In this document: positions 57,086 through 64,000 of the stretch, in pieces
Layout of the letters: each line of letters starts with the position of its first letter
How positions within the stretch are numbered: position 1 is the stretch's first letter
DNA from: Enterobacter chengduensis
GTDB taxonomy: Bacteria; Pseudomonadota; Gammaproteobacteria; Enterobacterales; Enterobacteriaceae
Length of the DNA stretch: 64,000 bases
NCBI RefSeq assembly: GCF_001984825.2
Contig: NZ_CP043318.1
Location: 3,782,001 to 3,846,000 of the forward strand
Direction of reading: 5' to 3'
The notes under the pieces: generated by a model
What the model saw: the letters and a program-made list of their open reading frames with translations, nothing else
Database searches by the model: none
Told to the model about the DNA's origin: nothing
Position numbers and translations under genes: made by a program

Positions 57086-57138
57086 AGAAACATTATCGGC
57101 GTTTTGCCGCTGTCCCACGGCTCTATCAGAGGTTAGTT

Positions 57139-57558
57139 ATGAATACCGTATGTGCCAACTGTCAGGCTCTTAACCGCATTCCGGACGATCGGATAGAAGA
57201 TGGTGCGAAATGCGGACGTTGCGGCCATGAATTGTTTGATGGCGATGTCATTAACGCGACGGGTGCTACGCTGGACAAACTCCTCAAGGACGATCTGCCC
57301 GTTGTTGTCGACTTCTGGGCACCATGGTGCGGCCCATGCCGTAGCTTCGCGCCGATTTTCGAAGACGTGGCAGAAGAGCGCAGCGGAAAAATACGTTTCG
57401 TTAAGGTTAACACGGAAGCCGAACCTGAACTGAGCGCCCGTTTTCGCATTCGCAGCATTCCGACCATAATGATTTTCAAAAATGGCGAGGTGATCGACAT
57501 GCTCAACGGCGCGGTGCCAAAAGCGCCTTTTGAAAGCTGGTTAAACGAGTCGCTGTAA
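57139..57558 (+). CDS. trxC: Thioredoxin 2
   Basis: 139-residue zinc thioredoxin of oxidative stress defence. The N-terminal zinc site uses Cys5, Cys8, Cys25 and Cys28; the thioredoxin domain has WCGPC with Cys64 and Cys67. The family cis-Pro region RSIPTIMIF is present. 69 bases precede tapT. Confidence 0.97.
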   Translation: MNTVCANCQALNRIPDDRIEDGAKCGRCGHELFDGDVINATGATLDKLLKDDLPVVVDFWAPWCGPCRSFAPIFEDVAEERSGKIRFVKVNTEAEPELSARFRIRSIPTIMIFKNGEVIDMLNGAVPKAPFESWLNESL

Positions 57559-57627
57559 CATTCACGGGGCACACCTTGTGCCCTGCTCCCGCCTCTGCGA
57601 AAATAGGGTTTTTCCTGCATTTCGCCC

Positions 57628-58326
57628 ATGACTGATAACGCCGTTCTACAATTACGCGCCGAACGCCTTGCGCGCGCTACCCGACCGTTCCTTGCCCGGG
57701 GCAACCGTATTCGCCGCTGTCAGCGCTGCCTGCTGCCGCTGAAGGTTTGCCTGTGCGAGACGCTGGCACCGAGTTCGGCACAGAGCCGTTTTTGTCTGGT
57801 CATGTTCGATACCGAGCCGATGAAGCCCAGCAATACGGGGCGTCTTATCGCCGATATTCTGCCGGATACCGCGGCGTTTCAGTGGTCCCGTACGGAGCCG
57901 CCTCAGGCCCTGCTCGACCTGGTGGCCAACCCGGACTATCAGCCGATGGTCGTTTTCCCCGCGTCATATGCAGGTGCCGATCGTCAGGTGCTTTCGAGTC
58001 CGCCATCCGGTAAGCCGCCGCTATTTATTATGCTAGACGGCACCTGGACCGAAGCGCGAAAAATGTTTCGTAAAAGCCCCTATCTCGACGCGCTGCCGGT
58101 GATTTCTGTCGATCTTTCCCGCGTTTCTGCATACCGCCTGCGTGAAGCGCATGCTGACGGGCAATACTGCACTGCCGAAGTGGCCATTGCGCTGCTGGAT
58201 TTAGCCGGTGATACCCCTGCGGCTGGCGCCCTGGGCGCCCATTTCTCCTGTTTCCGGGAACGCTATCTGGCGGGAAAAACCGTTCATAAGGGGAGCGTCA
58301 CAGCAGCCGAGACGGAAAGCGTTTAA
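57628..58326 (+). CDS. tapT: tRNA-uridine aminocarboxypropyltransferase (TapT)
   Basis: 232-residue DTW-domain enzyme that makes acp3U at tRNA position 47 from SAM. An N-terminal Cys cluster (RCQRCLLPLKVCLCE) likely binds zinc; the core motif is DGTWTEARKM. Also known as YfiP. It lies 35 bases before patZ on the same strand, so the two are probably one operon. Confidence 0.93.
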   Translation: MTDNAVLQLRAERLARATRPFLARGNRIRRCQRCLLPLKVCLCETLAPSSAQSRFCLVMFDTEPMKPSNTGRLIADILPDTAAFQWSRTEPPQALLDLVANPDYQPMVVFPASYAGADRQVLSSPPSGKPPLFIMLDGTWTEARKMFRKSPYLDALPVISVDLSRVSAYRLREAHADGQYCTAEVAIALLDLAGDTPAAGALGAHFSCFRERYLAGKTVHKGSVTAAETESV

Positions 58327-58361
58327 AATCATCAGGTCGCTTGCATTCACAGGAGGCCTGC

Positions 58362-61025
58362 ATGAGCCAGCGAGGGTTAGAAGCGCTACTTCGTCCCAAA
58401 TCCATTGCCGTTATCGGCGCATCAATGAAACCGGATCGTGCTGGCTATCTGATGATGCGCAACCTGCTGGCCGGGGGCTTTAATGGCCCCGTCATGCCCG
58501 TCACGCCAGCGTATAAGGCCGTGCAGGGGGTGCTGGCATGGCCTGATGTACAGAGCCTGCCTTTCGTACCGGACCTTGCCGTACTCTGCACAAACGCAAC
58601 GCGCAACCCGGAGCTGCTGGAATCACTCGGCAAGAAGGGGTGTAAAACCTGCATTATTCTCTCGTCTCCGCCTGAACAGAAGGCCGAGCTTCTGACCTGC
58701 GCCAGCCGCTATCAAATGCGCATTCTCGGGCCAAACAGCCTGGGGCTGCTCGCCCCCTGGCAGGGGCTGAACGCCAGCTTCTCCCCGGTGCCAATCCGCA
58801 AAGGCAAACTCGCGTTTATCTCGCAGTCGGCTGCGGTATCGAACACCATCCTCGACTGGGCGCAGCAGCGTGAAATGGGATTCTCCTACTTCATTGCCCT
58901 CGGCGACAGCCTGGATATCGACGTTGACGAGCTGCTGGATTTTCTGGCGCGTGACGGCAAAACCAGCGCGATCCTGCTTTACCTTGAGCACCTCAGCGAC
59001 GCGCGTCGTTTTGTCTCGGCTTCGCGAAGCGCGTCGCGCAATAAGCCGATCCTGGTGATCAAGAGCGGGCGCAGCCCTGCCGCACAGCGTCTGCTGCATT
59101 CGCATTCCGGTATGGATCCCGCCTGGGATGCCGCCATACAGCGCGCCGGTTTGCTGCGGGTGCAGGATACGCACGAGCTTTTTTCCGCCGTTGAAACGCT
59201 CAGCCACATGCGTCCGTTGCGCGGCGAGAAGTTAATGATTGTCAGTAACGGTGCTGCCCCTGCCGCGCTCGCCCTTGACGAGCTGTGGCGACGCTTCGGC
59301 AAGCTGGCAACGCTGAGTGAAGAGACGCTGCAGCGCCTGAAAGACGCGCTTCCGGCCAGCGTGTCGCCCGGCAATCCGCTTGATTTGCGCGACGATGCCA
59401 GCAGCGATCGCTATATCAAGGCGATTTCCATTTTGCTGGATAGCCAGGATTTCGACGCGCTGATGATTATCCACTCCCCCAGCGCGGTCGCGCCGGGCAG
59501 CGAAAGCGCGCGCGCGCTCATTGAGGCCGTGCGCAACCATCCGAGAGGCAAATATGTCACCCTGCTGACCAACTGGTGCGGTGAATTTTCTTCGCAGGAG
59601 GCGCGACGCCTGTTCAGCGAGGCCGGGCTGCCAACCTACCGCACGCCGGAAGGTACCATCACCGCCTTTATGCATATGGTGGAATATCGCCGCAACCAGA
59701 AGCAGCTCCGTGAAACGCCAGCGTTGCCCGGTAACCTGACGGCAAACACCGTCGACGTTCACCGGCTGTTGCAGCGGGCTATTGAAGAGGGCGCGACGTC
59801 GCTGGATACGCATGAGGTCCAGCCGATTCTGGGCAGCTACGGGATGCAGACCCTGCCAACCTGGATCGCCAGCGACAGCGCTGAGGCCGTGCATATTGCC
59901 GAGCAGATTGGCTACCCGGTTGCCCTGAAGCTGCGTTCCCCGGATATCCCGCACAAGTCTGACGTTCAGGGGGTGATGCTCTACCTGCGGACGGCTGCAG
60001 AGGTGCAGCAGGCAGCGGACGCCATTTTCGACCGGGTCAAAATGGCCTGGCCACAGGCAAGGATCCACGGATTGCTGGTGCAAAGCATGGCAAACCGCGC
60101 AGGGGCTCAGGAATTACGGGTGGTGGTCGAACACGATCCCGTCTTCGGCCCGCTCATCATGCTGGGTGAAGGCGGCGTTGAGTGGCGTCCGGAGGAGCAG
60201 GCGGTGGTGGCTTTACCGCCGCTGAACATGAACCTGGCGCGTTATCTGATCATTCAGGCGATTAAAAGTAAAAAGATCCGCGGCCGGAGCGCGCTGCGTC
60301 CGCTCGACATTGCCGGGTTAAGCCAGTTCCTGGTACAGGTGTCTAACCTGATCGTGGATTGTGCCGAGATCCAGCGGCTGGACATTCATCCCCTGCTTGC
60401 CTCCGGCAATGAGTTTACGGCGCTGGACGTGACCCTGGATATCGCGCCATTCGAAGGCGACAGCGAGAGCCGCCTGGCAATCCGCCCCTATCCCCTTCAG
60501 CTGGAGGAGTGGGTCGAGATGAAAAATGGGGAGCGCGCCCTGTTCCGCCCTATTCTGCCGGAAGATGAGCCCCAGCTGCGGACGTTTATCTCTCAGGTCA
60601 CGAAAGAAGATCTTTATTATCGCTATTTTAGCGAAATCAACGAATTTACCCACGATGATTTAGCCAATATGACCCAGATCGACTACGATCGAGAAATGGC
60701 GTTTGTTGCCGTTCGTCGCAACGAAGAGGGGGATGAGATCCTCGGCGTCACGCGTGCGATTTCTGATCCAGATAACGTCGATGCGGAATTTGCCGTGCTG
60801 GTACGCTCCGATCTTAAAGGTCTGGGGCTCGGAAGACGACTGCTGGAAAAACTCATCAGTTATACGCGGGATCACGGATTATTACGCCTTAATGGCATTA
60901 CTATGCCTAACAATCGCGGTATGGTGACCCTGGCGCGAAAACTTGGGTTTGACGTTGATATTCAGCTGGACGAAGGTATTGTGGCCTTGTCTCTCAGTCT
61001 GACATCAGCGGACAAACGCGAGTAA
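58362..61025 (+). CDS. patZ: Protein lysine acetyltransferase PatZ
   Basis: 887-residue protein (also Pka, YfiQ) that acetylates acetyl-CoA synthetase and other proteins. An NDP-forming acyl-CoA-synthetase-like region (about 1-690: CoA-binding, ligase and ATP-grasp parts) precedes a C-terminal GNAT domain (about 725-885, LVRSDLKGLGLGRRLLEKLI). ATG 58362 has a perfect AGGAGG; upstream codons are unconserved. Confidence 0.96.
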   Translation: MSQRGLEALLRPKSIAVIGASMKPDRAGYLMMRNLLAGGFNGPVMPVTPAYKAVQGVLAWPDVQSLPFVPDLAVLCTNATRNPELLESLGKKGCKTCIILSSPPEQKAELLTCASRYQMRILGPNSLGLLAPWQGLNASFSPVPIRKGKLAFISQSAAVSNTILDWAQQREMGFSYFIALGDSLDIDVDELLDFLARDGKTSAILLYLEHLSDARRFVSASRSASRNKPILVIKSGRSPAAQRLLHSHSGMDPAWDAAIQRAGLLRVQDTHELFSAVETLSHMRPLRGEKLMIVSNGAAPAALALDELWRRFGKLATLSEETLQRLKDALPASVSPGNPLDLRDDASSDRYIKAISILLDSQDFDALMIIHSPSAVAPGSESARALIEAVRNHPRGKYVTLLTNWCGEFSSQEARRLFSEAGLPTYRTPEGTITAFMHMVEYRRNQKQLRETPALPGNLTANTVDVHRLLQRAIEEGATSLDTHEVQPILGSYGMQTLPTWIASDSAEAVHIAEQIGYPVALKLRSPDIPHKSDVQGVMLYLRTAAEVQQAADAIFDRVKMAWPQARIHGLLVQSMANRAGAQELRVVVEHDPVFGPLIMLGEGGVEWRPEEQAVVALPPLNMNLARYLIIQAIKSKKIRGRSALRPLDIAGLSQFLVQVSNLIVDCAEIQRLDIHPLLASGNEFTALDVTLDIAPFEGDSESRLAIRPYPLQLEEWVEMKNGERALFRPILPEDEPQLRTFISQVTKEDLYYRYFSEINEFTHDDLANMTQIDYDREMAFVAVRRNEEGDEILGVTRAISDPDNVDAEFAVLVRSDLKGLGLGRRLLEKLISYTRDHGLLRLNGITMPNNRGMVTLARKLGFDVDIQLDEGIVALSLSLTSADKRE

Positions 61026-61135
61026 GCTACTGGAAATGTTACCCACTTTGGACGGGACTGGTGGTATCATTGTCCGCTTATGTTGTTTGCATGGTACAGA
61101 CAACCCTTCAATGAACAGAGAAGAAACGCACTGTG

Positions 61136-62491
61136 ATGTTGTCAAAATTTAAGCGTAATAAACATCAACAACACCTTGCTCAACTACCGAAGATTTCTCA
61201 GTCAGTTGATGATGTAGAGTTCTTTTACGCTCCCGCTCATTTTCGGGAGACGCTTCTGGAAAAGATTGCCAGCGCCACGCGACGCATTTGCATCGTGGCC
61301 CTGTATCTTGAACAGGATGAAGGCGGGCGCGCGATCCTTGATGCGCTCTATGAGGCCAAACGTCAGCGCCCGGAACTTGATGTTCGCGTGCTGGTAGACT
61401 GGCATCGCGCTCAGCGTGGCCGCATTGGCGCTGCAGCGTCAAATACTAATGCTGACTGGTATTGCCGCACGGCGCAGGAAAACCCCGGCGTTGACGTGCC
61501 TGTTTTTGGCGTACCGGTGAACACCCGTGAGGCGCTCGGCGTTCTTCACTTCAAGGGGTTTATCATTGATGACAGCGTGCTATACAGCGGCGCAAGTCTC
61601 AATGATGTTTACCTTCATCAGCTCGATAAATATCGCTACGACCGTTACCATCTGATCCGTAATCCACAGATGGCCGATATCATGTTCAACTGGGTTGATA
61701 AAAATCTGGTTCATGGCCGCGGCGTTAATCGCCTTGACGATCCCGAGCGTCCTAAAAGCCCGGAAATCAAAAATGATGTTCGCGCCTTCCGCCAGGAGCT
61801 GCGTGATGCGGTCTATCATTTCCAGGGCGATGCGAACAACGAAGAGTTATCCGTTACCCCGCTGGTCGGGCTCGGCAAATCCAGCCTGCTGAACAAAACG
61901 ATCTTCCATCTGATGCCGTGTGCGGAGCAGAAGCTCACCATCTGCACGCCGTACTTCAACCTTCCTGCCGTGCTGGTGCGCAATATTATTCAGCTGCTGC
62001 GCGAGGGTAAAAAAGTGGAAATCATCGTGGGTGATAAAACGGCAAACGACTTCTTCATTCCTGAAGATCAGCCGTTCAAAATCATCGGTGCGCTGCCTTA
62101 CCTCTATGAGATTAACCTGCGACGTTTCCTGAGCCGTTTACAGTATTACGTCAATACGGACCAGCTGGTGGTGCGCCTCTGGAAAGATGAAGACAACAGC
62201 TACCATCTGAAAGGAATGTGGGTCGACGATGAGTGGATGCTGCTGACCGGTAACAACCTTAATCCACGCGCGTGGCGACTGGATCTGGAAAACGCTATCC
62301 TGATCCATGACCCGCAGCATGAGTTAGCCGCAAAACGTGAACGCGAGCTGGAGCTGATTCGCACCCATACGACAGTGGTTAATCATTACCGCGAACTGCA
62401 GAGCATTGCCGATTATCCGGTGAAAGTGCGCAAGCTTATCCGCCGCTTACGTCGTATCCGTATCGACCGACTTATCAGCCGTATTCTGTAA
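61136..62491 (+). CDS. pssA: CDP-diacylglycerol-serine O-phosphatidyltransferase
   Basis: 451-residue phosphatidylserine synthase of the phospholipase D superfamily, committing CDP-diacylglycerol to phosphatidylethanolamine synthesis. Two HKD-type motifs are present: HFKGFIIDD (His138, Lys140) and HLKGMWVDD, each with a following SG/N motif. The basic C-terminus (VRKLIRRLRRIRIDRLI) suits membrane or ribosome binding. ATG 61136 is preferred over the adjacent GTG. Confidence 0.97.
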   Translation: MLSKFKRNKHQQHLAQLPKISQSVDDVEFFYAPAHFRETLLEKIASATRRICIVALYLEQDEGGRAILDALYEAKRQRPELDVRVLVDWHRAQRGRIGAAASNTNADWYCRTAQENPGVDVPVFGVPVNTREALGVLHFKGFIIDDSVLYSGASLNDVYLHQLDKYRYDRYHLIRNPQMADIMFNWVDKNLVHGRGVNRLDDPERPKSPEIKNDVRAFRQELRDAVYHFQGDANNEELSVTPLVGLGKSSLLNKTIFHLMPCAEQKLTICTPYFNLPAVLVRNIIQLLREGKKVEIIVGDKTANDFFIPEDQPFKIIGALPYLYEINLRRFLSRLQYYVNTDQLVVRLWKDEDNSYHLKGMWVDDEWMLLTGNNLNPRAWRLDLENAILIHDPQHELAAKRERELELIRTHTTVVNHYRELQSIADYPVKVRKLIRRLRRIRIDRLISRIL

Positions 62492-62498
62492 TGTCCAG

Positions 62499-62523
62499 GC
62501 CCTGTTATCCGCAGGGCTTTTTT
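62499..62523 (+). terminator. pssA terminator
   Basis: A GCCCTG / CAGGGC stem with a seven-base loop is followed by six T residues, eight bases past the pssA stop and just before yfiM. Confidence 0.85.
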
Positions 62524-62533
62524 ATGGGGCCCG

Positions 62534-62860
62534 ATGATGCGCATTCCTTTGTTACTGAGCGTCCTTTTCCTGAGCGGCTGTAGCCATATGGCCAACGATA
62601 GCTGGTCCGGGCAGGACAAAGCACAGCATTTCCTCGCTTCCGCGATGTTGTCCGCAGCCGGTAATGAATATGCGCAGCATCAGGGATACAGCCGGGACCG
62701 CAGCGCGGCAATAGGGCTGATGTTCTCCGTAGGTCTTGGGGCATCAAAAGAGCTGTGGGATAGCCGCCCCGCAGGGAGCGGCTGGAGCTGGAAAGATTTC
62801 GCCTGGGATGTCGCCGGTGCAACGACCGGCTATGCCGTGTGGCAGATGGCGCGGTATTAA
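62534..62860 (+). CDS. yfiM: YfiM family lipoprotein
   Basis: 108-residue lipoprotein with a short signal peptide ([12 protein letters not shown]) and lipobox LSGC. The body ([40 protein letters not shown]) matches E. coli YfiM closely; function unknown. A second ATG one codon in is equally possible. It overlaps the kgtP stop by four bases. Confidence 0.92.
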   Translation: MMRIPLLLSVLFLSGCSHMANDSWSGQDKAQHFLASAMLSAAGNEYAQHQGYSRDRSAAIGLMFSVGLGASKELWDSRPAGSGWSWKDFAWDVAGATTGYAVWQMARY

Positions 62861-64000
62861 AGTCGAATGCCTTTCCCTTTGCGATGCAGCATCAGGGAAA
62901 CAATAAAGGCCAGTGCGCCCATTGCCGTTACGTACCAGAAGAACGTCGTTTCGCTTCCCCATGATTTAAGCGACAACGCAACGTACTCTGCCGATCCGCC
63001 AAACACCGCATTGGCTACCGCATAAGAGAGCCCTACCCCTAACGCACGGACCTGCGCCGGGAACATTTCAGCTTTAAGTATTCCACTGATAGACGTATAG
63101 AAACTGACAATCACCATCGCCATCATCACCAGCGCAAAGGCAGCATACGGTGAAGAGACATGTTGAAGCGCGGTCAAAATAGGAACGGTACACAATGCCG
63201 ACAGCCCGCCAAAAATCAGCATCGACGTGCGCCGGCCGATTTTATCCGAGAGCGCACCGATAATGGGCTGTATGAGCATAAAGACAAACAGCGCCACGGT
63301 CATGACCACGCTGGCAACGTTTGCGTGCATGCCGGTGGTATTCACCAGGTACTTCTGCATATAGGTGGTGAACGTGTAGAAACTCAGAGAACCACCCGCA
63401 GTAAAGCCGAGCACCATAAGGAAGGCTTTGCGGTTACGCCATAACCCTTTGAATGTTCCTGCCTCCTTCAGCGTCCTGACCTCTTTCTGCGAGGTTTCAT
63501 CTAACTGACGGCGTAGCCAAAGTGCCACAACGGCCAGTACGGCGCCCATCGCGAAAGGAATTCGCCATCCCCAGGCATGAAGTTGTTCATCCGTCAAAAT
63601 CTGCTGCAGGATCACTACCACAAGAATGGCCAGCAGTTGACCACCAATCAGCGTGACGTACTGGAATGAGGCGTAAAAACCTTTACGCCCTTCCAGCGCA
63701 ATCTCACTCATGTAGGTCGCACTGGTACCGTATTCACCGCCCACCGATAATCCCTGGAATAAGCGCGCCAGTAAAAGCAGCGCCGGTGCCCAGGTACCAA
63801 TCGATTCATATCCCGGTAAGCAGGCGATCACCAGAGAGCCAAAGCACATCATACACACAGAGATCAGCATAGAGGCCTTACGCCCGCGCCGATCAGCAAT
63901 GCGTCCGAACAGCCAGCCCCCGATGGGCCGCATTAAAAATCCTGCGGCAAAAACCCCCGCCGTTTGTAGCAGCTGTGTTGTTGTGTTGCCAGAGGGAAAG
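62857..64000 (-). CDS. kgtP: Alpha-ketoglutarate permease KgtP (partial, N-terminus beyond right edge)
   Basis: 380 C-terminal residues of the 12-helix MFS proton symporter for 2-oxoglutarate; E. coli KgtP has 432, so about 52 N-terminal residues lie outside. The motifs [17 protein letters not shown] and [20 protein letters not shown] are typical of the metabolite:H+ symporter family. The frame is open to the edge ([20 protein letters not shown]). Converges on yfiM. Confidence 0.95.
   Translation of the reverse strand, partial: FPSGNTTTQLLQTAGVFAAGFLMRPIGGWLFGRIADRRGRKASMLISVCMMCFGSLVIACLPGYESIGTWAPALLLLARLFQGLSVGGEYGTSATYMSEIALEGRKGFYASFQYVTLIGGQLLAILVVVILQQILTDEQLHAWGWRIPFAMGAVLAVVALWLRRQLDETSQKEVRTLKEAGTFKGLWRNRKAFLMVLGFTAGGSLSFYTFTTYMQKYLVNTTGMHANVASVVMTVALFVFMLIQPIIGALSDKIGRRTSMLIFGGLSALCTVPILTALQHVSSPYAAFALVMMAMVIVSFYTSISGILKAEMFPAQVRALGVGLSYAVANAVFGGSAEYVALSLKSWGSETTFFWYVTAMGALAFIVSLMLHRKGKGIRL

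Overview
The window is a chromosomal segment of an enteric gammaproteobacterium. Nearly every gene matches an Escherichia coli K-12 counterpart in order and length, from yfhM through the isc operon, suhB, glyA-hmp, glnB-glrRK, purL, the lepA-lepB-rnc-era-recO-pdxJ-acpS operon, rpoE-rseABC, nadB, srmB, grcA-ung and patZ-pssA to kgtP. An ERIC element, a REP element, dispersed CCCTCTCCC/GGGAGAGGG hairpins, high GC and a few gene differences point to Enterobacter, Leclercia, Lelliottia or a close relative rather than Escherichia. I see no rRNA, tRNA, CRISPR array, transposase, integrase, phage gene or plasmid gene.

Layout. 1-3604 (minus) is the N-terminal three quarters of the alpha-2-macroglobulin lipoprotein YfhM. 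3891-8524 (plus) is an alpha-glucoside cassette: a PTS IICB permease, a GH4 6-phospho-alpha-glucosidase, then sseA, then an RpiR-family regulator whose start overlaps the sseA stop. 8542-16468 (minus) is sseB, pepB and the iron-sulfur cluster operon iscRSUA-hscBA-fdx-iscX, with two tandem IscR type 1 sites ahead of iscR. 16683-23133 carries trmJ and suhB (divergent), a ZevA/ZevB-like metal pair, csiE, hcaT and yphA. The hca catabolic genes and yphB-H that flank yphA in E. coli are absent.

23188-36152 holds glyA and hmp (divergent, with PurR and NsrR boxes), glnB, the glrK-qseG-glrR operon, the small RNA gene glmY with a sigma-54 promoter and GlrR sites, purL with a PurR box, and mltF. 36040-40475 holds tadA, pgpC and a murP-murQ pair divergent from yfhH. 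yfhH is, as I recall, a lone regulator at this position in E. coli; here it faces an N-acetylmuramate-type PTS and etherase across two matching GAAT-N5-ATTC palindromes.

40522-50112 is the conserved core: yfhL, acpS, pdxJ, recO, era, rnc, lepB, lepA, rseC, rseB, rseA and rpoE. The rnc leader keeps a 13-bp hairpin of the RNase III autoregulation type. The rseD leader frame ahead of rpoE appears broken. 50536-64000 carries nadB (perfect NadR box), trmN6, srmB, grcA (two FNR boxes), ung, yfiF with a repeat-expanded basic/acidic tract, trxC, tapT-patZ, pssA, yfiM and most of kgtP.

I found no wholly new system. The best leads are the murPQ-yfhH module as a functional clue for YfhH, the wiring of the alpha-glucoside cassette through sseA, the ZevAB-like pair, the disrupted rseD leader and the 113-bp antisense overlap of mltF and tadA.
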